Source of the DNA: Manis javanica
Lineage: Eukaryota > Chordata > Mammalia > Pholidota > Manidae
Length of the DNA: 64,000 nucleotides
NCBI RefSeq assembly: GCF_040802235.1
Contig: NC_133161.1
Location: 107,153,001 to 107,217,000 of the forward strand
Reading direction: 5' to 3'
Of the stretch, positions 44,871 to 56,850 are shown piece after piece (position 1 is the first letter of the stretch; the number at the start of each line of letters is the position of its first letter). A model generated the notes under the pieces. It saw nothing but the letters and a program-made list of their open reading frames with translations, made no database searches and had not been told where the DNA came from. The position numbers and the translations under genes are program-made.

Positions 44871-46289
44871 CCCCCAAAGAAAGCAGACTGAGAGGGCAGT
44901 TCCACAAGCCTAGATATACTGATCATTCTCTACAAGGGATGACGCTGAGTCATTAGTCCGTGCCTGCCTGCCCCCCCATACTGTTATTCTGAGTCCAGAA
45001 CTCAGGACCAAGCCCAACCCAAGACCAGCCTGAGCCTCCCTCCCAAGTCAGGTTCCTTCAAAAGAACAAGAAGAGTGTCCCAGTAATAGGAGTAGGTGGA
45101 TGAATGGAGGAAGGGAGGGAGAGGTGGGAGCCCCACCCCAGAGTGGCTGTCCAGGTGCTTTTCCTCTGTTCTTATGTAATTTTCACCAGTGGCCTTTGGG
45201 TAAGACATAGCCATTGTCACCAGAGGGTGAGCCCCATGCTGTGCTGGGCGTATGGCAGTGAACAGGACAAAGGTGGCTCCCTCATGGAGTGATCACATCC
45301 TAGTGGAGGCCAGGTCTGGGAGCCACTGAAACCCCGGTCCACCCTGGGTAGGTTGGGATGGTTCCCATCTTTCTGTATAACGTAGATCAGCATTTTAGGC
45401 AAATTAGTGGCATGTGCCCAACAAAGTTTTTAAATGGCAGAGAAAAAAGTGGGTAGGTACTGTTTGGTGGAATTTAGCCCAGTGACAGAGTTTTCGTATG
45501 GACACATAATGTGTATACAGATTGTATATGCAATATATTATATCTGCAGGTATGCACCTTTTTAAACAGGCATCCCTCAAATTCTAAATCTAATGCACTT
45601 CCAACAAAACATTAAATAGTAACTATCTTAAGCAGGGAAAACGATGCCTTCACTGCTCCACCCAAAACCCCAACTGATTTCCCCACGTATCATTAAAACA
45701 ATCTTAAACATTTACATAACAACCCACGAGGGACTTTGGCATACTAGAAAGCATTGGAAATCTCAGTGACTAAGTTATTCAACACTTAACAAACTCATTA
45801 GTGGTTAAGCTGTGTGCAATACACGATTCTGCCCAGAATCAGATATGAATTATATTTTCCTTCTGCACTGCAATGACCATGAGATGTAACTAAATAAACT
45901 GAAAAATGATGCTAAAGATACTCAAGATACCATCTATAATGGAACCCAAATTGGTGCTGCCTATAGGCACCTAGCAGAAGTCTACTTAGGGACCAAGGTT
46001 GGGGGCCATAGTATCAGTAGTGTGTGACACACTGTAGCAGTGCACGAGACAGGATCCTGCTCCGACAGGTGAGCTGCACCTGGTATCATCCATATCCTGG
46101 ATATCTATAGGATTTCAGCAGTTGCAGAGCAGTTTTTTAATTCAAATAGCAAATTCTGGATTTAAAAAAAGCACATCATTATTGGGGATGATTTGGAAGT
46201 CAGAGTTCAGCTACCAAGGGAATCTTGCATTCCCACATAGGTGATTATGGTGGAAAATGAATTCCCACCATGAGCTGTGAAAAATTCTT
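44871..46289. other. Unit B intergenic sequence
   Basis: Counterpart of 21,576-23,119. No gene recognised. Confidence 0.4.
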
Positions 46290-47156
46290 AACTGGAAGAT
46301 GATATACATAGGATAAAATGCACACATTTTAAGTGTATGGGATAAAATGCACACATTTTAAGTGTATGGGATAATTCTCCCAAATATATACATCTGTGTA
46401 AGCAAAACCCATATCGAGATATCGAACATTTGCTGTATTACTGAAGGCTGCCTTGTGTCCTCTCCTAGTTACTAAGTTGCCCTCCTAGGTCACCACTGTT
46501 CCAGTTGTTCTCCCCATGGACAGTTTAACCTGTTCAAGATCTTCATATAAATGGAAATGTACAGTATGTACTATTTCCAGCTCCTTTCACTCAAATATTA
46601 TCTGAGAGATGCATCTAAGTAGTACATCAATACTCTATTCTTGCTGAGTAGTTTCCATCATACTTATGACTCTGCCAGTTTATACAACTGACTCATTTCC
46701 AAATGTTGGCAATTATGGAGAGAGCAGCTATACATATTAGTATATCGGTATTTTTATGAGTAGGATTTCATTTCTCTTGAGCAAATACCCAGTGGTGGAA
46801 CTACTGAGCTGTAGGGCACATGTACATTTTAACCTGATAAGCAACTGCTCAGTGATTTTCCAAAGTGACCGGATTACTTTGCATTCACCCCGGCCATGTG
46901 TGGGCTGTCCAATTGCTCCACATCCTCAGCAGCATTTGGTATTGTATTTTTTGTTTTGTTTTTTGTTTTTGCCATTCTGATAGGTGGAAGTGCTATCTCC
47001 CTGTAGTTTAAAATGGTGTTTTTTGATGAACAGATAGTTTATTTCAATGAAGTCCAACTTACCATGCTTGCGTTTTGTTTTTTTCTGTGCGGCCAGTGCT
47101 TTTACTCAAATTCTTAAAAGCATCTGATGAGATATGCTTGACAATTTTACTATTCA
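46290..47156 (-). mobile_element. Ancient LINE-1 fragment (unit B)
   Basis: Counterpart of 23,120-23,862. It is longer here because unit A has a small deletion near 23,812, and it carries a local duplication at 46,303-46,372. Confidence 0.6.
46303..46372 (+). repeat. Unit B-specific tandem duplication (~35 bp)
   Basis: A block beginning GATAAAATGCACACATTTTA is present twice in tandem here and once in unit A (near 23,138). Confidence 0.85.
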
Positions 47157-47169
47157 AAAATGACCTCTG
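47157..47169 (+). repeat. Target-site duplication, left (unit B L1)
   Basis: AAAATGACCTCTG, matched by AAAACTGTCCTCTG after the L1 material at about 49,097-49,111. Confidence 0.6.
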
Positions 47170-48612
47170 CCCAAGCATACATAGTCAATTAATATACAAT
47201 AAAGGAGCCATGGATATACCATGGGGAAATGACAGCCCCTTCAACAGCTGGTGTTGGAAAAACTGGACAGCTACGTGTAAGAGAATGAAACTGGATTATT
47301 GTCTGACTCCACTCACAAACTCGAAATGGATCAAAGACCTGAATGTAAGTCATGAAACCACTAAACTCTTAGAAGAAGACATAGGCAAAACTCTCTTGAA
47401 TATAAACATGAGTGACTGTTTCATGAGCATATCTCCCAGGACAAGGGAAACAAAAGCAAAAATGAACAGGTGGGACTACATCAAACTACAAAGCTTCTGT
47501 ACAGCAAAGGACACCATCAGTAGAACAAAAAAACATCCTACAGTATGGCAGAATATATTCATAAATGACATATCCAATAAGGGGTTGACAGCCAAAATAT
47601 ATAAAGAGCTCACATGCTTCAGCAACCAAAATGCAAATAATCCGATTAAAAAATGGGCAGAAGATCTGAACAGACACTTCTCCAAAGAAGAAATTCAGAT
47701 GGCCAACAGGCACATGAAAAGATGCTCCACATCGTTAATCATCAGAGAAATGTAAATTAAAACCACAATGAGATATCACCTCACACCAGCTGGGGTGGCC
47801 AACATTCAAAACACAAACAACAAATGCTGGCAAGGATGTGTAGAAAGGGGAACCCTCCTACGCTGCTGATGGGAATGTAAATTATTTCAACCATTGTGGA
47901 AAGCAGTATAGAGGTTCCTCAAAAACTAAAATAGAAATACCATTTGACCCAGGGATGCCACTCCTAGTAATTTACCCTAATAATGCAGGATCCCAGATTC
48001 AGAAAGACCCCTATATTTATCACAGCACTATTTAGCATAGCCAAGAAATGAAAGCAATCTAAGTGTCCACCAGTACATGAATGGGTTAAACTGTACATGA
48101 ATGTATAAAGAAGATATACACAATGGAATATTATTCAGCCATAAGAAGAAAACAAATCCTACCGTTTGCAACAGCATGGATGGAGCTAGAAGGTATTATG
48201 CTCAGTGAAATAAGCCAGGTGGAGAAAGATAAATACCAAATGATTTCATTCATCTGTGGAGCATTAGAACAAAGGAAAAACTGAAGGAACAAAACAGCGG
48301 CAGACTCATAGAACCCAAGAATGGACTAACAGTTATCAAAGGGAAAGGGACTGGGAAGGGTGGGTGGGAAGGGAGGGATAAAGGGAATAAGGGGCATTAC
48401 AATTAGCGCACATAACATTGGGGGTTGGGGGGCACGGGGAAGGCAGTATATCACAGAGAAGACAAGTAGTGACTCTATGGTATCATACTATGCTGATGGA
48501 CAGTGACTGTAATGGGGATGTGGTGGAGACTTGATAATGGGGGGAATCTAGTAATCACAATGCTGCTCATGTAATTGTATATTAATGATACCAAAATAAA
48601 AATATATAATTA
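47170..48612 (+). mobile_element. 5'-truncated LINE-1 (unit B)
   Basis: Same insertion as 23,863-25,270. It keeps an open ORF2 C-terminal stretch to about 47,755 before stops, then a full 3' UTR and A-rich tail. Confidence 0.85.
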
Positions 48613-49096
48613 AAAAAGATACACACAATGGAATATTATTCAGCCATAAGAAAAAAACAAATCCTACCATTTGCAACAACATAGATGGAGCAAGAGGGTA
48701 TTATGCTCAGTGAAATAAGCCAAGTAGAGAAAGACAAATACCAAATGATTTCACTCATCTGTGGAGTATAAGAACAAAGGAAAAACTGAAGGAACAAAAC
48801 AGCAGCAGAATCACAAAACCCAAGAAGAGACTAACAGTTATCAAATGGAAAGGGACTGGGGAGGATGGGTGGGGAGGGAGGGAGAAAGGGATTGAGGGGC
48901 ATTGCAATTAGCACACATAATGTAGGGGGGGGCATGGGGAAGGCAGTATAGCACAGAGAAGAGAAGTAGTGACTCTATAGTATCTTACTACACAGATGCA
49001 CAGTGACTATAATGGGGTATGTGGTGAGGACTTGATAATGGGGGGAATCTAGTAACCACAATGTTGCTCATGTAATTGTATATTAATGATACCATA
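48613..49096 (+). mobile_element. Extra LINE-1 3' end (unit B only)
   Basis: After the A-rich tail of the preceding L1 comes a second run of the last ORF2 codons and 3' UTR, starting near 'gatacacacaatggaatatta'. It lies inside the same target-site duplication, so it arose after insertion by internal duplication, or unit A lost one of two copies. Confidence 0.75.
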
Positions 49097-49200
49097 AAAA
49101 ACTGTCCTCTGGAGTTACAGTAGTACTTGTCCTGAGTCCCCAGAGTTCCAGGGAGTGTTTCTCTTAAAAACAGTGAAGGGAACAAGAGTCACAGAATACT

Positions 49201-49228
49201 CACACACACACACACACACACACACACC
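49201..49228. repeat. (CA)n microsatellite (unit B)
   Basis: Shorter allele of the microsatellite at 25,412-25,458. Confidence 0.9.
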
Positions 49229-49452
49229 AGCTACAGCCACCAAAAGAACCAGCAAAGGAGCCAACAACTGGTCCGAACATCCTTCAAATCCGTATGGTGA
49301 CCTGCGCCCTTTGAGGACTGGGGAGATTTGGGGAGACGCACCCACACACATGTACATCCCAGCAATGAGGCCTCTCTGACGTGATGTCAGGGAGGAGGCT
49401 GGAGCCCCCGGCTCCCTGGAGTGTGTGGGTAGGACCCCCAGAGCCCAGTTTG

Positions 49453-49458
49453 TTTATT
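49453..49458 (-). promoter_or_regulatory. Candidate polyadenylation signal, copy B
   Basis: AATAAA on the minus strand, paralogous to 25,779-25,784. Confidence 0.45.
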
Positions 49459-49671
49459 CATCCCTCCTCATGATCCCAGTGTTCAAAGGGCCCCTGGTCA
49501 GGGTAGGGAAGGTTCCTCATAGAGCTTACATGAGGGATTCCCTCTTGGAAGTGTCAGAATCCCCCTCAGGTCCTGCACCACAGGGTTTGAAGGGGTTCCC
49601 CTCCCCACTGGAGACTGGCAGCAGAGTCAGGGGCCTTCAATCTTCACTTGGATCAGCTCAGGCACTGGGCT

Positions 49672-49759
49672 TCAGGACTCTGTGCGATCCACACAACTTT
49701 GCAGGAGTCCTCCCCCAAAGGCATCACCTTCCACATTGAGGATGGTACGAGACCGGTCT
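49672..49759 (-). pseudogene. SLC1A5-like: Copy B exon 8 with early stop
   Basis: DRSRTILNVEGDAFGGGLLQ then SCVDRTES and TGA, where copy A has CGA. The ancestral stop position is at 49,526. Confidence 0.86.
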
Positions 49760-50149
49760 CTGAGGGGGTAGGAGTGATGGGGAAGGGAGCAGAGGGGAGA
49801 GGTCAGGGCCCAGCCCCACCCCTGCTTCCTGGAATCTTGAATTCCCCAGCACACCCTTCATGGAAGCCTGTTCTACTCCTGGGCCCAGAAGCTCATCCCT
49901 CCATCCTCCCTGGACCCCAAATTATCCTTTTCCCAACAAACCACAAGATTTCTTCCTTCTGGAACCTAAGTCATCCCTCTCTTTTCCTGGGACCCCATGA
50001 GACCCATCTACCTCTCCTCTTACCCCTGAAACCCTAAAGTCTCCCTTGGGCTCTTCTCCCCCCCCTGGAATCCTAAGGATCTTCCCTTTGCTTCCTCTTT
50101 TACACTATGTGTGTGCATATGTGCGTGCGCGTGCCATTTTAGAAAATGG

Positions 50150-50750
50150 AGTTATAATTCACGTACCATAAAATTCACCCTTAAAAGTGTACAGTCTAGT
50201 GGTTCTTAATATATTCAGAGTTGCACAACCATTAACACTATTTAATTTCAAGATCTTTTCACCACTCCAGAAAGAAACCTCCACAACCCACTAAGCACTG
50301 ACACCCCACCCCCACTCCACCATTTCTTCTCCTCCCAGCCCTAGGTAACCACTGATCTATTTTCTGTCTATAGATCTGCCTACTCTGGACATCTCATACA
50401 AATGGAGTTATACAGTATGTGGTCCTATCTGTCTGGTTTCTTTCAATTAGCATAGTGTTTTCAAGGGTCATCCATGAATGTATACATGTATCAGAGCTTC
50501 ATTCCATTTTGTTGCTGAATAATATACCATCATATGGATATGTGACATTATGCACCCATTCATCAACTGACAGACATTTGGGTTTCCACCTGTTTATTTC
50601 TTATTCTGAATAATGCTGCTATGAACATTCATGGACAAGCTTTTGTGAACGTTTTCAAATTCTCTCAAGTATATACCTAGGAGTAATATTGCTGAGACAT
50701 ATGGTAACTCTATATTTAACTTTTGGAACCAAATTGTTTTCTAATCTCTT
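50150..50750 (-). mobile_element. Ancient LINE-1 3' fragment in intron 7 (copy B)
   Basis: Counterpart of 26,455-27,060. Confidence 0.6.
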
Positions 50751-50830
50751 ATGCACTTAAAAACTTAATCATGATAGCTAACAATTATGTAGCATTTACT
50801 ACTGACTACGATCTCTTACAAAGGAGTTGC

Positions 50831-50990
50831 ATGTATTAAATCATTCAATCCTCAAGGAGAGACTAGTCTTTCCATTTTACAGATGGTGAAACTGAGACAC
50901 AGAGGCTAAGTACTTGGCCAAGGTCACTAATAGCTAGCAAGGGTGGCAATGGGATTTGAACACAAGCAGCCTGGCCTACAGATCCACTTT
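50831..50990 (-). repeat. MIR element, intron 7 copy B
   Basis: Counterpart of 27,119-27,270. Confidence 0.75.
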
Positions 50991-51196
50991 ATTAACCACT
51001 GGTGTGTGTTACCTTTCTGCGGTTCTTAGAACCCTGAAGATCCCTTCCGGTCCTATGACTGGAATATTCAAGCTCTCATTCCCTTTTCTCAAGACCTCCT
51101 TCCTCTTTTCTAGCTAGAGGTGCTCAATGAACCTCCTGCTCCTCTCGTCTCCCAGGGGTGCCCCTTACCCACATTGAGCCACAAACCCACACTTAC

Positions 51197-51331
51197 ACAA
51201 GCCAGTCCACAGCCAGGATCAAGGAGACGTCACGGGCTGGGAAACCGACTACCTCGAGGATGATGGCCACCGTGAGGACACCTCCAGCGGAAATGCCTAC
51301 AGTGCCCACACTGGACGCTATACCGGTGACC
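51197..51331 (-). pseudogene. SLC1A5-like: Copy B exon 7
   Basis: 135 bp, open. [20 protein letters not shown] through [10 protein letters not shown], in parts closer to human than copy A. Confidence 0.86.
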
Positions 51332-51474
51332 CTGAGAGAGGCAAGGGAGGTCACAGAGATGCCTCGGTAGTGGGAGAAGCTGCCACCCAAGCCCTGCTCC
51401 CCTCAGCCTGAGTTTACTCTCAGAGGAGGGGTCAGGTGGGTCGGGGGTACTAGCAGCAGTCACCCCGCACTCAC

Positions 51475-51666
51475 AGGATGGTGATGATCTTCGCAAAGTC
51501 CAGGGACTGATGGTTGAGCTGTGCAATGAACACCGCGGCCACACCGTGGAAAAGTGCGGCACCGTCCTTGTTGAACGTGGCACCGATGGGCAGGACGGAG
51601 CGGCTGATATGCTTGGTGACGCCATTCCTCTCCATGCACTTCATCATCGCGGGCAGCGTGGTGGAG
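51475..51666 (-). pseudogene. SLC1A5-like: Copy B exon 6
   Basis: 192 bp, open. Hairpin 1 [13 protein letters not shown]7 [14 protein letters not shown]. The acceptor CGTAG and donor GTGAGT are acceptable. Confidence 0.86.
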
Positions 51667-52415
51667 CTACGAGGAATGGGACCACCCTGCAGTCATTTCG
51701 GGAGGTGCCCCCTGACCGCCCCGCCCCTGGTCCCGCCCCCGCAGGCCGGTTCCCAGCCAAGGCTCTGCCCAGCAGCCTACACATGTGCCCAGCTACCCGC
51801 AGGCCTCCACCCACACAGCTCCCTAGCTCTCCATGGCATTCCTTTTTCAGGGCCAGAACAGGGATCCCCCAGAAGGCAAGGATTCCAGCATGCCTGAGTC
51901 CTGGGCTCCCTGGGGTAGAATAGACTGCTGCCCTTCAAAATACACACAAAATCCGTACCTAAATCCTGTGATGCCTGAGAGCGCACTGGCCCACACCCCC
52001 TTCCCACTCCATCCAACTCAGACGTCCCCTTGCTTTGGAGATGTCACTGTGAGGAAGGACCGAGTTCTGGGGGGACAGGTGAGCAGAGACGGGTGAGATA
52101 CCCAGGAGAGACGGTGGAAGGCGCTCCCAGAGGCTGGATGCAGGGTGGGGCACTAGCGTCCCAGGACCAGGCCTTGGCAGGGAGGAGGAGAGCACTGAGG
52201 AAGGATGAAATCTCTACAGCGGTGGCTTCCTTAGAAATTCCTATGGCAGCGGGGGTGGGGGTGGAGGTTTGGGGTGGCAGGAACTTCTGAGAAACTTAGA
52301 AAAGTATGGTCCCTGTACCCAGATCCAATGTCCCCAAATACAAAATTTCAGGGATCCTCTTCATCTCAGGCCCCTCAGCTTAAAAATCCTGGCCTGTCCT
52401 ACCCCAAGGCCACAC

Positions 52416-52649
52416 CTGGAGGCGGTCCTGAAGGCAGTGGCCAGCACTGTCCTGACGCCCCACAGGAAGCAGTTGGGGTTTTTGCGGGTGAAGACGAAGT
52501 AGATGAGGGGCAGCACCAGGAGCCCATGGATGGCATGGCCCAGCAGGCAGCACAGGATGTATTTGCCAAGGATGGTGAAGAGCATCCCCATGTCCTGCAT
52601 CTCCACGATCATGCCAGCCAAAAGGAACAAGATGCCCACAGGGGCATAC
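52416..52649 (-). pseudogene. SLC1A5-like: Copy B exon 5
   Basis: 234 bp, open. Reads [18 protein letters not shown] and [10 protein letters not shown], and ends FRTAS as in copy A. Confidence 0.88.
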
Positions 52650-53610
52650 CTAATTACCGAGGAGACCGATTGAAGTTTCTGACCACATGCTCACCAAGGG
52701 CCAGGCACTGAGCCCAGCACAGGGCATGACCACAGCGTCCCTCATAGTCAGGAGGTGCCCAGAGCAATGTATGCCGAGGTTGACACCTCCCCTGCCATCC
52801 TCCAGGCTCACCGGCCTTTAAGATAGGGCAGCAGAGAGATAAAGGACACCTTCATCACCACTTGGAGGAAGGTCACTAAGCAGATATGGACATAACACAT
52901 GATGGAGAAAGAAACATCCACCGTGTGTGGAGTCATTTATATTTTCGAGTTTCCTTTGTTATAGTAGCCAGTATGACTTAAATCAATATCATCTTCTCAG
53001 CACGTCATGAAAAATAAAAAGGCTGTGGCTCATGTCTTAATAACAGCTCTCAGACCTGAAGCATTACTGATGTGCTAAATCCTTGAACGTGATTGAATCT
53101 TCACCAGGACCCTATGAGGGAGCTCCTATTTTAGCTTCTTGCCGCTATAGTTGAATTAAACAAAATCAAATAGCTCTGTAAAACAGGGACATTAATGTTA
53201 CCAAGCTCATAGGAATTTTGGAAGGATAGAAGGAGATGCCAGCTGAAATGACTTGAAAGCATTTTGCACATAATACATGGTCTGTAAATTTCAGCTGGGA
53301 TTATTATAACCGTCTCCTGAAATGAGATCCCGGGGGTGTTCATGCCTCCCAAACAGGAGGCTTCCCAAGACTGCCTTCTTGACTGCTCTATTTCTACAGC
53401 TAGTTGTCTCCCAAACTGCTTCTTCTTAGTAACAAAAGAATGCATCATTTCCCATCCAGTTGTGCAGCTAAGGTTTGGTTCTGGCCAATAGGATATGCCC
53501 AGCAGTTGTACAAATAAAGTACTTGATAAATTGTAGCAAATATTGTTTACTGTGGACATGCTCTTTAGGTTAGTCACTGCCTCAAGAGCTTTATACTTTC
53601 CAAATCATTT

Positions 53611-53775
53611 CTGCCCAGTACAATAGGTGCCATTTTCCAGAGAGGAACAGTCACAGCAGGACAATCAGCCTCATTTTCCAGATGGGAAGCAATCACAGCA
53701 GGATAAGTAACCTGTGGTAGGGCACACAGCTGGGAAGTGGCAGCACCACAGTGGGAACGCAGGACTCCGCAACCC
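53611..53775 (-). repeat. MIR element with internal duplication, intron 4 copy B
   Basis: Counterpart of 29,890-30,045. A roughly 40-50 bp block containing ATTTTCCAGA and TCACAGCAGGA is present twice (53,628-53,705), once in unit A. Confidence 0.65.
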
Positions 53776-54356
53776 AGCCTCTCTGGGTAAGTGCTTTTGT
53801 CATGGAGCACTACATTCCATGCAGCAGCTTCTTAGATGTTAGCCACACTGGAACCAGGGAGAGGGGTGGTGTGCGATTTGTTAAAAATGCAGCAACCGTG
53901 GTCCCTCTCCTGATTTCTGACCTTCTAGATCTAGCGTAGGTGCTGAGAATCCATGTGAGACTGTGTGGAGATGAAACTGGGGAAAGGGGCAAAGGGGGAA
54001 AGTTGGATGTGTGTGCACGTCTTCTTTTCCCTCATTATATGAGGTCATGTAAGAAAACTCATGGCTAACAACATAGCTAACCTGAAGTGAATGCTCACAG
54101 GTGTCAGGCAGTTAAAGCACTTTCTAAGAGCTCCAACTCTACCTTAGTCACTCATTTCTTCGTCGTGATAACCTTATAAAGAAGGCATTATTTTAGACCG
54201 TCGATCCAAAGGCAAACATTTGATTACATTTACATCTCTGAAATTGAGATGCATTAGCTAAGCTGTGGTCACAGCTTGGCTGTCTTTGTTATCTTCTAGT
54301 AGGATCCAGAAGGTGCTAGCATCAGTCTTAGCTCTTATGGACTACAACAGTGTCCA

Positions 54357-54450
54357 CTTATAGAGGAGGAAACTGAAGCACAGAGAAGGTAGTCCACTTG
54401 CCCAAAGTCACAGAGCCAGGGGATGGTCAACACTGGATTTGATGCAGCCT
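54357..54450 (-). repeat. MIR element, intron 4 copy B
   Basis: Counterpart of 30,605-30,715. Confidence 0.65.
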
Positions 54451-54517
54451 ATTTGGCTTCAAGGAGAGGATAGATGTTTACCTCATCCCACATCCCCAGG
54501 CCCTACCCACCACTTAC

Positions 54518-54684
54518 CACATGATCCAGGACACCAGCACCACGGTGGCATCATTGAAGGAATTGAAGAAGTGGATGAGCAGCTCTCCCTCAGGCCCCAG
54601 CTTCTGCAGGGCCACGCCAAACACAACGGCAAACACCACCAGGCCTAGAATGTTCATACCCTCCACCTCGCCTCCAACAGGCAC
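54518..54684 (-). pseudogene. SLC1A5-like: Copy B exon 4
   Basis: 167 bp, open, both splice sites consensus. Differs from copy A at few residues (for example LLIHFF for LLIRFF). Confidence 0.88.
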
Positions 54685-55559
54685 CTTTGGGCAAGGAACA
54701 GATGGGGATAGGACGGCAACACTCGGTGAGCCTGCACAGTCACTGAGGGCTTCTCCTGGGTACTGCTAGAACCTAGCACACAACAGCACCTAGGAACCCT
54801 TCCTCCCAAGGCTCACAGTCCAGGTGCAAGGGAAATGGACCAGTCATCAGGGACCACCCAGAGTGGGCACAGGAACCCAGGGCAGTACAGGAGCTGAGAG
54901 AACGATGCCAGCTTAGCAGCAGTGGGGAGGAGAATCATGGAGGGCTCCCTGGAAAGGGGCTAAGGTCTGGACAACTGGAGGGTGAACCAGGTAAATAGGG
55001 GTGGTAGAAGGTTCTGGAGAGAGGAAACAGTGTGTAACAGCCTAGAAATTCGGGCAACTTGAGCTTTCAAATAACATAGAGAAATCCACTGGGGCTGGAA
55101 TGGAACAAGCCAGGCATACGTGGCTGGGCAAGAGCAGGGTCCCATGGACTGTGGTGAGGAGCAGGCTGGACCTTTTTCTGAGGGCACTAGGAAGCATGAT
55201 GGGGCTTTGGGGGCTAGGGAGAGGCAGGGTCAGGTTTGTACTTTGGAAGGACTACCCTGGCGGCCAGGCTGAGGGGCAGGGAGGAGGGGCAGGCCTGGGA
55301 GCGGGTCAGGGTAAGATGGGGAGAAAAGAGACGCCTGGACCAGGGCCAGGCCATGGGGAGTGGGAAGAGGAGGCAAAATGCAGACTCCAGAAAGGCAAAA
55401 AAGACAGAAATGGGGAAGGGCCTACAGAGAGTTTAAAACAAATTTCACACCAAATATTAGAGACACTGAGAGCAAACAGAGGCAGAGGGACACCATAAAA
55501 TGGAAAAACCGTAGCAGTGGGTGAAGGGGTGCGCCCCCCCATCCCCCCTCTGCTCTCAC

Positions 55560-55607
55560 CTTCACCTTGGTTCCGTTGATTCCTCTCTCATCATAGAAGG
55601 TAGCATA
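55560..55607 (-). pseudogene. SLC1A5-like: Copy B exon 3 (second extracellular loop)
   Basis: 16 codons, YATFYDERGINGTKVK. It has an N-G-T sequon where copy A reads D-R-T. Confidence 0.88.
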
Positions 55608-55699
55608 CTGCTGGTGGGGTTGGGAAGAGTCAGTGTCAATTGCCACCGGGACTCTCCCACCCCATGTTGACACTAGCAATGCTCAAAGGCTGCCCTAAG

Positions 55700-55845
55700 C
55701 ATCCCTTAAACATGACCTCACTTCATCCTACCAGCAACCCTGCCGAGTTAGGACTTTCATACCTCCATTTTCCGGAGACAGAAACCAAGGCCCAGAGAGG
55801 TAGAGGCACTTGCCTGGGGTCACACAGCTGGAATTAGAACCCAGA
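55700..55845 (-). repeat. MIR element, intron 2 copy B
   Basis: Counterpart of 31,960-32,112. Confidence 0.7.
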
Positions 55846-56647
55846 GGGGCTCAGAACTCATATTCTCGTTTCTCGATGAGCAGCATGGGTGGATTTCAGA
55901 GCCACCCAGGAACCCTGCAGTGTGGTCTGTGAATATGCGCTCATGTGTGATTTTCCAGGCACCACTGTGCTGCATCTGTCTGTCTTGCTCCCGGCCCACC
56001 ACCCATCCCTTGGGATACCCCTCGGACTTACTGAGCGGAAGGCTGCAGACACCAGGTTGGAGGGGAAGACATTTCTGCAGAGATATACCAAAGAGGGAGG
56101 TCAAGGAGTATCTGTGGGCTGGCTTGGCCTTTGGGGGTAGGGGATGTCCCATTTGCACCCAAATATGGGCCCCACACATGCCTGAGCCAGGTTCAGTCAT
56201 GCAAAGTGTGGGGAGTCTGAGCTGGTCTCCTAGGACCCCAGTAGGCTGGTAGTCCAGCCCTGAGGGATTGTGGACTGGGAGTGAGGAATGCTGGCTGTGC
56301 AGTGCAGGCTGGGCAGGGTCACCAGGGGCCTCAGCTCCAGCCCACAAGGCAAATCTAAGACCCTGGTCATTTTGCATCAGCCTCTTCCTCCGGAGGGCTG
56401 GGAGGGCTGAGAGAAGTGCTGGCCCTGGGGACTGGCTGTGGGTGGGAGGCTGTGGGCAGAAATCTGGGTGTGCTAGAAAGAGGCAGTGAAAGAGGAGGAA
56501 AAGGGGCTGTTTGTGTGACGAATGTGCGTCTGTGCTTCCATGGCCACTGGTGTGTAACCATGTCTGAGTGTGTCTTGGTGTGTAACAGCATTCATTAAAC
56601 CCCAGTGAGTGTGTGACGGAGCCAGACACTGGCAGTCTGGATCTCAT
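55820..56647 (-). other. Unrecognised 275-codon open frame across intron 1 and exon 2 (copy B)
   Basis: Paralogue of the frame at 32,109-32,933, open from ATG at 56,647 in intron 1 across exon 2 into intron 2. Six codons shorter inside, with a longer C-terminal end. No domain recognised. Confidence 0.25.
56032..56074 (-). pseudogene. SLC1A5-like: Copy B exon 2
   Basis: 43 bp, same peptide as copy A. Donor GTAAGT is a better consensus than the copy A GTGAGT. Confidence 0.88.
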
Positions 56648-56689
56648 ACTGAGACGGAAATAATAGCAAAATGCATTTTCAGTAGCTGT

Positions 56690-56850
56690 AGTGAGTGCTT
56701 TGCAGCAATCTACTCATAATCCTCAAGCAGCCTTTGGGATTCGCACTATTTTCCTCATTTTACAGAGGCCCAGGTGAACCGGGGAGCCTTGAAGAAACTT
56801 GCCTGCTAGGAAGTGGTGGCGGAGGATTTGAACCCAGCCCACTGGCTGCC
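56690..56850 (-). repeat. MIR element, intron 1 copy B
   Basis: Counterpart of 32,965-33,160. Confidence 0.7.
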
